Shown: positions 43,721 through 51,947 of the stretch, piece after piece
Numbering within the stretch: position 1 is the first letter of the stretch
Layout of the letters: every line of letters begins with the position of its first letter
DNA from: Ornithinibacillus bavariensis
GTDB taxonomy: Bacteria; Bacillota; Bacilli; Bacillales; Amphibacillaceae
Assembly (NCBI RefSeq): GCF_018333235.1
Contig: NZ_BORP01000002.1
Coordinates: 496,001-560,000, forward strand
Length of the DNA: 64,000 nt
Direction: 5' to 3'
Notes under the pieces: generated by a model
Database searches by the model: none
Seen by the model: the letters and a program-made list of their open reading frames with translations, nothing else
Told to the model about the DNA's origin: nothing
Position numbers and translations under genes: made by a program

Positions 43721-45457
43721 TCATTCAATTGGTAATGATACAGAAATGGTCGTGCCTTCATTTTCTTCTGATTCCACCTGAAAATCTCCTTTATGGAGCT
43801 TTGCAATCTGTAAAGCAATGCTCATGCCAAGTCCGGTTCCTTCCACTCTTTCATCTGTATTGGTGCCACGATAGAAACGATCAAATAAATGCTGTTTCGT
43901 GCTCTCATCCATACCAACACCATTATCACTAATAGTTATCATTATTTGGTCACTCTCCGTAACATCCACAACATGTATATCAATCGTCGTATTTTTTGGA
44001 TTATGTTTGATTGCATTATAAATGAGATTATCCATCATTCTCTCGAAAAGTCTTTTATTCATAGACAAATAGACTTCATAATTCAATAAGTGGACATTAA
44101 TTGCATAGTCCTCAATGGTTCGATCGTTAAAGTATTTTTCCGTGATCGCCTTCAGGAATGCGTTTAGTTCTACAGATTCAAACAAGAAATGGTTGTTATC
44201 ATTTTTTAAATGAAAACTTAGAGTAAAATCTTCAATTAGCCTAACCATATATTCACTTTTATCATTAATCGTTTTACCGATTTCAGTTAGTTCTTCCTTC
44301 GTCCAATCGTATCCTTCATTTTCTAATAGTTTTCCGTACCCTTGCATTGTGGTTAGCGGAGTACGTAAATCATGAGATATTCCTACCATCCATTCTTCTC
44401 TCGATTTTTCTAACAGTTCCCTTTCCTTTTTCGAGCTATTTAATTTTTCGGCCATAGTATAAAAAGCTTGAAAAACTTCTTTATATAATCGATAGCGAAA
44501 TTTAACTTTTCCATTACGTTTAAAAATTTGTTTCTTTTCACGAGATGTAAGTACTTCTTCATATTGCTCATCTCCAAGCCTACTCAGGAAATTAGTGAAG
44601 ATAAACAAAGGGTTCCCATATCGAAAACCATTCCAAATGGATACTAGGATCGTGATGAAAAGAACAATAAATGCAGTAACTGCAAAGGCAATTAAAACAT
44701 TACGAGCTTCGTTAAACTCAATTTCCTTATTATTCTCATTTGGTGTGTAAAGTACCCATAATACTCCAGAATCTGGATCTTGATAGGTAGTTTCTTTAGT
44801 AGAAAAAGTATCTGGATATTCATCCCTTACAAAAACGTCTATCGGCTTTCCACTATCAATATCTTCGCCGATTGTTAGCTGTAATGTGTCACTTGAATCA
44901 TAAATTTCTAGTTTTCCTTCGTTTTTTTCTAGTATAGCCTGTACGTAGGGGACATCCTTATCTGAAATATATCCCGCTCTACCATAGTTCTGTACAATTT
45001 GATGTAATAATTGATTCGCTCTATCCTCGTAGCCTAAAATAAATAGGTAATTATCTTTATATGTAGTTTCCAAATAAAAAACTAGTGAATATCCATAAAG
45101 CTCCTTCGACTCTTTTAAAGTGATTAAATCATTATGGCTATAAAATTTTGGAATATTGCTTGGCACATTTCCTGAATCAATGACATGTCCATCCTCATTA
45201 ATTATTTGCACCCATACATTATCTTTGGAAAGGTTTTTGTCCCAGCCGTCAGTCATTTCTAATTCGGTGAAAGAATTCCCTGTATCCATGGAAATGGCTT
45301 CAATCATTGCTTGATAGTAATTATGTTGCGAATAATTTTGTGTAAAAAACAATACTGCAAATATTAAGGTGAATAAGATAACAAGCAGCATTGAAGCAGC
45401 AATTAGAATAAATTGCAGTAAAAAATTTAAAAATAAACGCCATCTTAACTTTTTCAT
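43721..45457 (-). CDS. Sensor histidine kinase
   Basis: 578 residues. TM1 at ~8-35, a large extracytoplasmic domain of ~210 residues (ending before VLIAFAVTAFIVLFITILVS, TM2), a linker, and the HisKA domain with phospho-His in VGISHDLRTPLTT (~residue 359). The ATPase has NLIYNAIKHNP, ISDNGVGMD and GTGLGMSIALQIAKLHKG. All boxes are intact. The outer domain fits no named sensor fold I recognise. Its ATG overlaps the stop of the regulator gene by 4 bp. The nearby divergent ABC exporter is a plausible target. Confidence 0.93.
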   Translation of the reverse strand: MKKLRWRLFLNFLLQFILIAASMLLVILFTLIFAVLFFTQNYSQHNYYQAMIEAISMDTGNSFTELEMTDGWDKNLSKDNVWVQIINEDGHVIDSGNVPSNIPKFYSHNDLITLKESKELYGYSLVFYLETTYKDNYLFILGYEDRANQLLHQIVQNYGRAGYISDKDVPYVQAILEKNEGKLEIYDSSDTLQLTIGEDIDSGKPIDVFVRDEYPDTFSTKETTYQDPDSGVLWVLYTPNENNKEIEFNEARNVLIAFAVTAFIVLFITILVSIWNGFRYGNPLFIFTNFLSRLGDEQYEEVLTSREKKQIFKRNGKVKFRYRLYKEVFQAFYTMAEKLNSSKKERELLEKSREEWMVGISHDLRTPLTTMQGYGKLLENEGYDWTKEELTEIGKTINDKSEYMVRLIEDFTLSFHLKNDNNHFLFESVELNAFLKAITEKYFNDRTIEDYAINVHLLNYEVYLSMNKRLFERMMDNLIYNAIKHNPKNTTIDIHVVDVTESDQIMITISDNGVGMDESTKQHLFDRFYRGTNTDERVEGTGLGMSIALQIAKLHKGDFQVESEENEGTTISVSLPIE

Positions 45458-46173
45458 GATATATTTCCTTTTACTAGTTTATAGCCAAGTCCACGAACTG
45501 TAACAAGATACTCAGGATTACTAGGGTCTTTCTCAATTTTTTCTCGAATTCTTCTAATATGTACAGAAACGGTATTATCATCTACATAGCTATCAAATCC
45601 CCATACTGCTTCCAGGAGGGTAGATTTGGATAATACAATATTTGGATGTTTACAAAAATAAAGTAATAGTAAATAGACCTGTGAAGGACAACTGACCACC
45701 TTTCCCGCTACGATCAATTCTCCAGCTGCTTCATCTAATACAAATCTTCCATATTCATATCGCTTCTGTGGAATAGAGGTATTTTGAATCTGACTTTCAG
45801 CCCTTCTGATATACGCTTTAATTCTAGCAGCAATCTCTAAAGGGTTAAATGGTTTGGTAACATAATCATCGCCCCCTGTTGCAAAGCCAGTCAGAACATC
45901 TAAGTCAGAGACCCTAGCAGTCAAAAACAGGATATAAGCGTTCGAAAGCTGTTTTATTTGTGGACAAAATTCAAACCCATTTCCATCAGGAAGCATGACA
46001 TCAAGAATAATAATATCAACGGTATTTCCCTCTAAGAACTTCAATGCATCCTTTCCCGTGTGGGCTTTGTATACATAATGAAACCCCTCTTTATGCAACA
46101 TTGTTTCTAGCATCGTTACGATTGATTTTTCGTCATCAACAATCAGTATAGATATATCTTTCAACTTCCTCAC
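45454..46173 (-). CDS. OmpR/PhoB-family response regulator
   Basis: 239 residues: receiver with Asp13/Asp14 and phospho-acceptor Asp58 in IIILDVMLPDGNG, switch Thr in LFLTARVS, Lys in YVTKPFN; then a C-terminal winged helix (LLEAVWGFDSYVDDNTVSVH, TVRGLGYKLV). GTG 46173 lies within a GGGGTGAGG RBS; TTG 46164 may be the real start. Forms an operon with the kinase and is divergent from the DUF418/ABC genes. Confidence 0.95.
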   Translation of the reverse strand: MRKLKDISILIVDDEKSIVTMLETMLHKEGFHYVYKAHTGKDALKFLEGNTVDIIILDVMLPDGNGFEFCPQIKQLSNAYILFLTARVSDLDVLTGFATGGDDYVTKPFNPLEIAARIKAYIRRAESQIQNTSIPQKRYEYGRFVLDEAAGELIVAGKVVSCPSQVYLLLLYFCKHPNIVLSKSTLLEAVWGFDSYVDDNTVSVHIRRIREKIEKDPSNPEYLVTVRGLGYKLVKGNIS

Positions 46174-46394
46174 CCCAATTTATCATACCATTTGAAGTTT
46201 ACGAGAAGTTGAACAAAAAATTATTACAGTAAGTAAGAATTCCATTAAGAATATGCCAACAACCCATAGAAAAGCAAAGGATCTCTCAATGGCACAGAAT
46301 TATTAATAATTTATCTATTGGTAAACTTTTGTTCAATTTGTAGAAAACTGGAATTGCTACGATAACTTTAGAGATGAAGAAGGAGTAAAGAGAG

Positions 46395-47587
46395 ATGAGA
46401 AGATTACAAATTATTGATGGGTTAAGAGGTCTTAGTTTAATAGGTATATTGATTGCAAACATGCTTATCTTTCAATATGGGATGTTTGGCAAGGATAGTA
46501 TAGCTAGCTTTCAGCTAACAGCATTTGATATGCCTGCATATGTGTGGGTAAAGATATTTGTAGAATCTAGCTTTATGCCTATTTTTTGTTTTTATTTGGT
46601 TATTCTATTATTCTACTGAAAAATAAACTTGAATATCACAATAAAAGAACGATATGGCATCTAGTCCGTCGGTTCTTTCTATTATTGGTTATTGGATTAC
46701 TGCATAGTACGTTTATTTGGGAGGGAGATATTTTATTTGCTTATGGGATGCTAGGTTTTGTGACTTTGTTCTTCTTAAATCGAAAGAAAAGGACACTTTT
46801 CATTTGGGCGATTGTTTTATTTACCCTAACATCTATCTTAGGACTAGGAGAATTTGAAAAATCAGCTAAGGAAATAACAAGTGCTGAAGCATATGTTCAG
46901 AAGGAAACGACAATTTATTCATCTGGAGGATATTGGGAAACCGTTGATTTTCGCTTGAATGCAGATCTTCCTTTAGGTATTCCAGATTATGCTTACTTAT
47001 TTATTCTATTGTTGGCACCGATGATGTATTGTCCAATGCTTTTATTCGGGATGTATGCCGCTAAAAGTGGCTGGTTTACAGATCCTAGTCAGGAAAGAAA
47101 AAGGTATATCCGTTTTGCAGTAATCTTTTTAGTGACTGGGCTTATCTTAAAATCAATCAAATTCGTTTTCCTAGATTTTGCATTAGGTGAGAGTCTATAT
47201 ATGATTGGGGCACCACTTCTTGCAATTGGATATATCTTTCTATTCAGTATTCTATATACCGAAAAAAGGTGGAGCTTTTTATTGTTTTTTGAAAAAGTTG
47301 GGCGCCTATCGATGACCAATTATTTACTTCAAAGCATCATTTGTACCTCTATTTTTTATGGATATGGTATAGGTCTATTTGGCAAGATCGGTGTATTTTA
47401 TGGAATTATATTAGCTATCGGGATATATAGCCTCCAATTTATAGCTAGTTATTATTATTTAAGACTTTGGAAAATGGGGCCATTTGAAAAGCTGTTGAGG
47501 GTTTTCACCTATTTAACATGGAAAGGAAGGGTAAAGACCACTCTAAAGAAAAAGCAACATACGGGACAGAAAGCTGTGGGTAGTTAA
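46395..47587 (+). pseudogene. DUF418-type membrane protein, frameshifted in a poly-T tract
   Basis: The first 74 codons (RLQIIDGLRGLSLIGILIAN...SFMPIF) and the following ~330 codons (FLFGYSIILLKNKLEYHNKR...) together match one DUF418 family protein, but are in different frames. The switch is at six T residues (46582-46587). One extra T would give continuous MPIFLFLFGYS. The rest is intact: eight or more membrane segments and a C-terminal DUF418 domain with RLSMTNYLLQSII. Either a genuine frameshift mutation, a phase-variable or slippage-read tract, or a base-call error. The start is ATG 46395 behind AAGGAG. It lies upstream of an ABC exporter, probably in one transcript. Confidence 0.8.
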
Positions 47588-47658
47588 AAAAGTATGGAGG
47601 GAGGATGGTAGTCCTCTCACAGTCTAACTTTAATAATCGATTTAAGGGGCGATATCTA

Positions 47659-48585
47659 TTGGATAATACAGCAATGAAACTAATAAATCTGAAGAAATCA
47701 ATAGGAAAGAAACAAATCATTAAAGGATTAGAATTTGAAATTAAATCTGGTGAAGTTTTTGGCTTTCTTGGACCAAACGGGGCAGGGAAAACAACAACAA
47801 TCCGTATGATGGTAGGTCTAATGAGAATTACAGAAGGGGATGTGGTTATACAAGGTAAAAGTATAAAACATCATTATAAAGAGGCAATACGTGAGGTTGG
47901 TGCTATTGTAGAGAATCCGGAAATGTATCCGTTTATGACAGGCTTACAAAATTTAAACCACTTTGCTAGGATGATTCCTGGTATTAGTAAGGAGAGAGTT
48001 CAAGAGGTTATTTCCTTAGTAGGCCTGGAAAAAGCGATTAAGCAAAAGGTGAACAAGTACTCTTTAGGAATGCGTCAACGATTAGGAATTGCTCAAGCAT
48101 TGTTACATAAGCCTTCTGTTCTTATTTTAGATGAACCGACTAATGGGCTTGATCCAGCAGGGATAAGAGAAATTCGTCAATATATTCGCAGGCTAGCGAC
48201 AGAGGAAAATGTGGCTGTGATTATCTCTAGTCATCTGTTATCCGAAATAGAATTGATGTGTGATCGGATTGCAGTTATAAAGAATGGGGAGCTAGTCGCC
48301 ATTCAATCGGTGAGTCCTATAGCAGATGACATAGAAGAACTGGTTTGTCGGGTCCAATTAGAAGCAAAACCAGCTAACAAAGCTATTAGCATTATGAAAG
48401 AAGAATTTGGAATGGATGGGGACTTCGATCGTGGATTGATTCATTTTCATTGTCAACGGGAACTCATACCAAACGTCATTCAAAGCTTTGTGAAAAACGA
48501 TATCTCCATTTATCGTGTAGAGGTATCAAAGGCAACCTTAGAAGATAAATTTTTTGATTTGATAGGAGAGAACACAATTGGTTAA
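47659..48585 (+). CDS. ABC transporter ATP-binding protein (BcrA/multidrug type)
   Basis: ATPase with Walker A GPNGAGKTTT, signature YSLGMRQRLGIAQALL, Walker B LILDEPTNGLDP and switch His ISSHLLSE; the C-terminal ~90 residues are the usual regulatory extension. Two starts are possible: TTG 47659 behind AAGGGGC (chosen), or ATG 47605 behind GGAGGGAGG with only 4-nt spacing. Overlaps the permease gene by 8 bp. Exporters of this class often protect against bacitracin or other peptide antibiotics; the substrate here is unknown. Confidence 0.92.
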   Translation: MDNTAMKLINLKKSIGKKQIIKGLEFEIKSGEVFGFLGPNGAGKTTTIRMMVGLMRITEGDVVIQGKSIKHHYKEAIREVGAIVENPEMYPFMTGLQNLNHFARMIPGISKERVQEVISLVGLEKAIKQKVNKYSLGMRQRLGIAQALLHKPSVLILDEPTNGLDPAGIREIRQYIRRLATEENVAVIISSHLLSEIELMCDRIAVIKNGELVAIQSVSPIADDIEELVCRVQLEAKPANKAISIMKEEFGMDGDFDRGLIHFHCQRELIPNVIQSFVKNDISIYRVEVSKATLEDKFFDLIGENTIG

Positions 48586-49531
48586 TTTTTGGCAGCTTAC
48601 ACAAAATGAATTAAAAAAGATTTACATCCAAAAGGCTACTTGGGTGATGTATATCCTTCTTATTGTCATTCTATTTGGGGCAGCATTAATTACAATTACT
48701 AGTGACTTCATAACGAGGGACTACAATGAAGACACTTGGCGTGAAGAGCTACAGGAGGAAAACAATAAATTAACGAAGGAGATGCAAGAAGAGGCAATTT
48801 TTCAGGAGTACAATACCGGTTTAATTGAACAAAACAATTATTATTTAGAACATGATATCATGCCACCAGGCTATGGTGCTTGGCAATATGTACACGAAAA
48901 CATCATTCTAGTATCACTTATCAGCTTGTTCACTATTATTGTAGCGGCTGGGATAGTTGCTAATGAATTTAAGTGGGGAACAATCAAGCTATTGCTGATA
49001 CGTCCTAGTTCTAGAGTAAAGATACTCTTATCAAAATATGTTGCAGTAATATTGTTTGCTTTGCTGACACTTCTTTTTTTAATAGCTTTTTCATGGTTGA
49101 TTGGTGCTTTATTCTTCGGTGTTGATGGATTAAATCCCCATATGGTAATGGAGAAGAATAATGGATTAGCGTATGTATCAATAATAAAAGAAGTTTTAGT
49201 CGGATATGGTTTCAAGATGGTTAATCTAATTATGATGGCTACCTTTGCGTTTATGATTTCGAGTATTTTTAGGAGTAGTGCTCTTGCTATTGGTATAGCT
49301 GTATTTTTAATGTTAGCAGGAAACTCAATTGTCATGTTTTTTGCAGAACATAGCTGGGCAAAATTTATTTTGTTTGCGAATACAGATTTAAGCCAATATG
49401 TAAATGGTAACGAACCTTTCATGGAAGGAATGAGTCTAACATTTTCTATCATCATCCTATTGATTTATTATGCCTTTTTCGCAATCTCATCTTGGATTGT
49501 ATTCGTTAAGCGTGATGTAGCTGGTTCGTAA
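48578..49531 (+). CDS. ABC-2 type transporter permease
   Basis: 317 residues. N-terminal membrane helix (WVMYILLIVILFGAALITIT), then an extracytoplasmic loop of ~90 residues rich in charges, then five helices (LISLFTIIVAAGIVANEF...GTIKLLLIRPSSRVKILLSK). The GTIKLLLIRP loop is the usual coupling motif. TTG start behind GGAGAG, inside the end of the ATPase gene. It forms an exporter with the preceding ATPase. Confidence 0.92.
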   Translation: MVNFWQLTQNELKKIYIQKATWVMYILLIVILFGAALITITSDFITRDYNEDTWREELQEENNKLTKEMQEEAIFQEYNTGLIEQNNYYLEHDIMPPGYGAWQYVHENIILVSLISLFTIIVAAGIVANEFKWGTIKLLLIRPSSRVKILLSKYVAVILFALLTLLFLIAFSWLIGALFFGVDGLNPHMVMEKNNGLAYVSIIKEVLVGYGFKMVNLIMMATFAFMISSIFRSSALAIGIAVFLMLAGNSIVMFFAEHSWAKFILFANTDLSQYVNGNEPFMEGMSLTFSIIILLIYYAFFAISSWIVFVKRDVAGS

Positions 49532-49587
49532 AAAGCTTATTTTAATCATAAAAAACCCTTTTACCCTTATTTACTATGGTAAAGGAT

Positions 49588-49628
49588 AAAAGGATTCTAG
49601 TTTAGAAAGATTTAACTAGAATCCTTTT
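49588..49628. terminator. Terminator after the ABC exporter
   Basis: AAAAGGATTCTAGTT (49588-49602) pairs perfectly with AACTAGAATCCTTTT (49614-49628), 11-nt loop; works in both directions. Confidence 0.92.
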
Positions 49629-49683
49629 GAAAATGTAAGGGGGATAATAAACACAGTAAAATTGTAATCGAGGTACATGTTCG

Positions 49684-50160
49684 CTAATCTGTCTGATCTC
49701 GTCTTGGATCTTTTTTACGTAGCAAGGTTTCCTCGTCCGTCTCTTCGGCAAATTCCGTTTGTAAATTTCTTCCTGGTACATAACGCATATTATCCCTTTC
49801 CTTTTCCTCTCCGTCCTGTATATACGCATGTAGCAAAGGCTCTGTTAGGGCTAGGAAAAATGCAGCGAATAAGGAAGCTAATATAACAGGCATATCTGTG
49901 ACGATTAAAAAGCTTCCAAGTACGGCAAGTGTTGCGAATGCCAAAACAAAATCGGCCAGTGTTGCCATTAGATTATTTGTTCTTGGTAGAATATACTGAT
50001 CCACAACGAAGTAAGAGACACCTGCTGTTAGGATACTGACGACTATTAAATTCATGATATTGGCATGATAAAATATCCCAAAGATAGAGAAAACAACAAT
50101 TGTACTAATGATTAGCTTAATCCCAATTACCTTCCAGTTCAGATTCAAAGCGAAACACAT
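49684..50160 (-). CDS. DUF2512 family membrane protein (YndM-like)
   Basis: 158 residues with four membrane segments in the first ~115 residues (VIGIKLIISTIVVFSIFGIF, NLIVVSILTAGVSYFVVDQY, DFVLAFATLAVLGSFLIVTD), then an acidic cytoplasmic tail. Matches DUF2512/YndM. The ATG at 50160 directly abuts AAAGG; a TTG four codons in may be the true start. Function unknown. Confidence 0.83.
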   Translation of the reverse strand: MCFALNLNWKVIGIKLIISTIVVFSIFGIFYHANIMNLIVVSILTAGVSYFVVDQYILPRTNNLMATLADFVLAFATLAVLGSFLIVTDMPVILASLFAAFFLALTEPLLHAYIQDGEEKERDNMRYVPGRNLQTEFAEETDEETLLRKKDPRRDQTD

Positions 50161-50292
50161 CCTTTAGATAAGTTTTAAAACAATAACTTGTCCACACTAA
50201 AATTAGGCTGGTATTTCTCTTATTATTTGGCAAATCACTTAAAAATATGATATCAATACGATGGAAAATAAAATTAGAAAAGAGGAGTTTAC

Positions 50293-50556
50293 ATGAAATA
50301 TTTTGCTGTATTCTTACCTATGAAGGACGAGGAGAAAAGTAAGATTCACAGGCCAGAGCATTTACGTTTTTTAGAGAAGAAACAACAAGAGGGTCATATT
50401 TTTGCGAAAGGCCCCTTTACCGACGGAGCGGGTGGTCTAGTCATTTATAAGGCACAAAATCGGAATGCTGTCGAGGTGATAGTCAAAGAGGATCCCTATA
50501 TTCAAACTGGTGCAAGAGGCTATGAAATCCATGAATGGGATATGAAACAGGCATAA
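50293..50556 (+). CDS. YciI-like domain protein
   Basis: 87 residues, single YciI/YCII ferredoxin-like domain (MKYFAVFLPMKDEEKSK, HLRFLEKKQQEGHIFAKGPF, VKEDPYIQTGARGYEIHEW). The conserved His of HRPEHLRF and the Asp in KEDPYI are typical of the family, whose activity is mostly unknown. AGAGGAG RBS. Monocistronic. Confidence 0.88.
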   Translation: MKYFAVFLPMKDEEKSKIHRPEHLRFLEKKQQEGHIFAKGPFTDGAGGLVIYKAQNRNAVEVIVKEDPYIQTGARGYEIHEWDMKQA

Positions 50557-50560
50557 ATAG

Positions 50561-50600
50561 GAAGGACTGTCCCTTTAGATGGGTGCAGTCCTTCACGTTT
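50561..50600 (+). terminator. Terminator after the YciI gene
   Basis: GAAGGACTG (50561-50569) pairs with CAGTCCTTC (50586-50594), with further TCCC/GGGT pairing inside; a short T-rich tail follows. Confidence 0.78.
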
Positions 50601-50601
50601 A

Positions 50602-51063
50602 TTAGCCTCTAGCAGCAATTCGCTGATTTTCAATTATTTTAATTGCGACAGATTCTGTAAGCCGCTTTGTTGTTTTGGGAATTAACGATTTTAATACGGG
50701 ATTAACCATTGGCCCCATTAGTCCTTTTGCAGACATCGTAAGATAACCAGTCATTTTCGTTTTATAAGCTGTTATGCTCTCTGCCTCGAAATAACCATTT
50801 CCTGTCACATTTTCACTGATTCCAGTTAACGTAAATCGGACACTCGTTGGTTTTTTCCACTCGGTAATATCAATTCGCATATTAACAGTTTTTTGGATTT
50901 TTCCGATATCTCCTTTAAACTTCCAAGTCGACTGTTTTTCATTAAGTATTTGATGGTCAATATACCCGGGTACTAAAGGTGCCCACTTATTCATATCGCT
51001 AACAAACTCCCAGATTTTTTCAATTGGTAAATCCAATTCCTTGGAATAGGTGCCTCCAGGCAT
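50602..51063 (-). CDS. SRPBCC family protein (CoxG-like)
   Basis: 153 residues. START-like fold with KELDLPIEKIWEFVSDMNKWAPLVPGY at the front and the C-terminal helix (VLKSLIPKTTKRLTESVAIK). Resembles CoxG/SRPBCC hydrophobic-ligand binding proteins. No enzymatic residues recognised. AAGGAGG RBS. Alone on this strand. Confidence 0.8.
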   Translation of the reverse strand: MPGGTYSKELDLPIEKIWEFVSDMNKWAPLVPGYIDHQILNEKQSTWKFKGDIGKIQKTVNMRIDITEWKKPTSVRFTLTGISENVTGNGYFEAESITAYKTKMTGYLTMSAKGLMGPMVNPVLKSLIPKTTKRLTESVAIKIIENQRIAARG

Positions 51064-51493
51064 AGCACAACCTCCTTTATTCTCTTATAACAACCCATAT
51101 AGTAACGAAAGTCTGACATAAACTCCTTCTATTAGCCGCTTTGTTCAACTTAGGGTTTTGAAGAAATTGTTTGTATCCATTGGACAAAAATACAACCTTC
51201 ACTTTAATTCATGTTACAAAGTATATTAGGATTATGGTTAATTATTCACGAAAGTTTTGCTACAAATGAATGAAGTTTAGATATTGTCGAAAAATGTAGA
51301 ACGAATGCAAATAATTAATTTTCTTTGGAATTATTTTATCTAAAATGCCATTATGCAAAAATATTTCCAAGCAAACTTTATTTATTGTGTATTTTACCAG
51401 TCGATTTAGGTCGCAAATTTAAAAAATGAGTATTAGTCACGGTGTTTAAAATATGGTATTTATAATACAAGGGTATGAGAAGGAGGTATGATA
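51064..51493. other. Intergenic region before the 43-residue gene
   Basis: About 430 bp, AT-rich. A TATAAT at 51461-51466 lies 28 nt before the small ORF start, but I see no good -35 for it. Nothing else recognised. Confidence 0.35.
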
Positions 51494-51625
51494 ATGAACC
51501 AAACAGAATTTCTTGAATTAAAAAGGATAGTAGAAAGACATGAAGAAACAATTGTACAGCTAATGGAAATTATTGCCGCAACAAATAGAAGATTGTCTGA
51601 AATTAGTCTAGCTAGATTTACATAA
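51494..51625 (+). CDS. 43-residue helical microprotein
   Basis: Not recognised. AGGAGG ends 7 nt before the ATG, which is a very strong RBS. The product is 43 residues (starts MNQTEFLELKRIVERHEETI, ends RLSEISLARFT), predicted as one amphipathic helix, no Cys. Followed ~75 nt later by a strong perfect terminator. The matched RBS and terminator support a real gene. Confidence 0.65.
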   Translation: MNQTEFLELKRIVERHEETIVQLMEIIAATNRRLSEISLARFT

Positions 51626-51699
51626 TATAGCACTTCTAATCTTATTTCTGCAATAATCCTCTTATAGCCTTTTATGGCCCCTCTCTCCAAGGTTAACCT

Positions 51700-51740
51700 A
51701 AAGGAGTAGTCCATCCTCGGACTACTCCTTTCCTCTTTTT
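51700..51740 (+). terminator. Terminator after the microprotein gene
   Basis: AAAGGAGTAGTCC (51700-51712) pairs perfectly with GGACTACTCCTTT (51719-51731), 6-nt loop, followed by CCTCTTTTT. Confidence 0.92.
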
Positions 51741-51860
51741 TACCATTGTTATAAGAAAATAGTAAATATACGATAAATACTATTTGTAGAAATATAAGGG
51801 GATTTGTCGTACTTTCTCTTGAGAATAAAGCTTGAAATTGATAAAATTATTAGGTATGAA

Positions 51861-51889
51861 TTGATATAGGCTTACTCATACATTATATA
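51861..51889 (+). promoter_or_regulatory. Putative sigma-A promoter of the asparagine synthase gene
   Basis: TTGATA (51861-51866), 17-bp spacer, TATATA (51884-51889), about 60 bp before the start codon. Confidence 0.55.
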
Positions 51890-51947
51890 TAGATAAATAA
51901 TCTTATAGAAAAATGTTTTTCAATCCGAATAAGAGGAGATTATGTTT

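Noticed and set aside
51442-51480. Sigma-B-like GTTTAA and GGGTAT
   Set aside because: Spacing is 21 bp, far from the 12-15 bp needed, and the start site would fall on the RBS.
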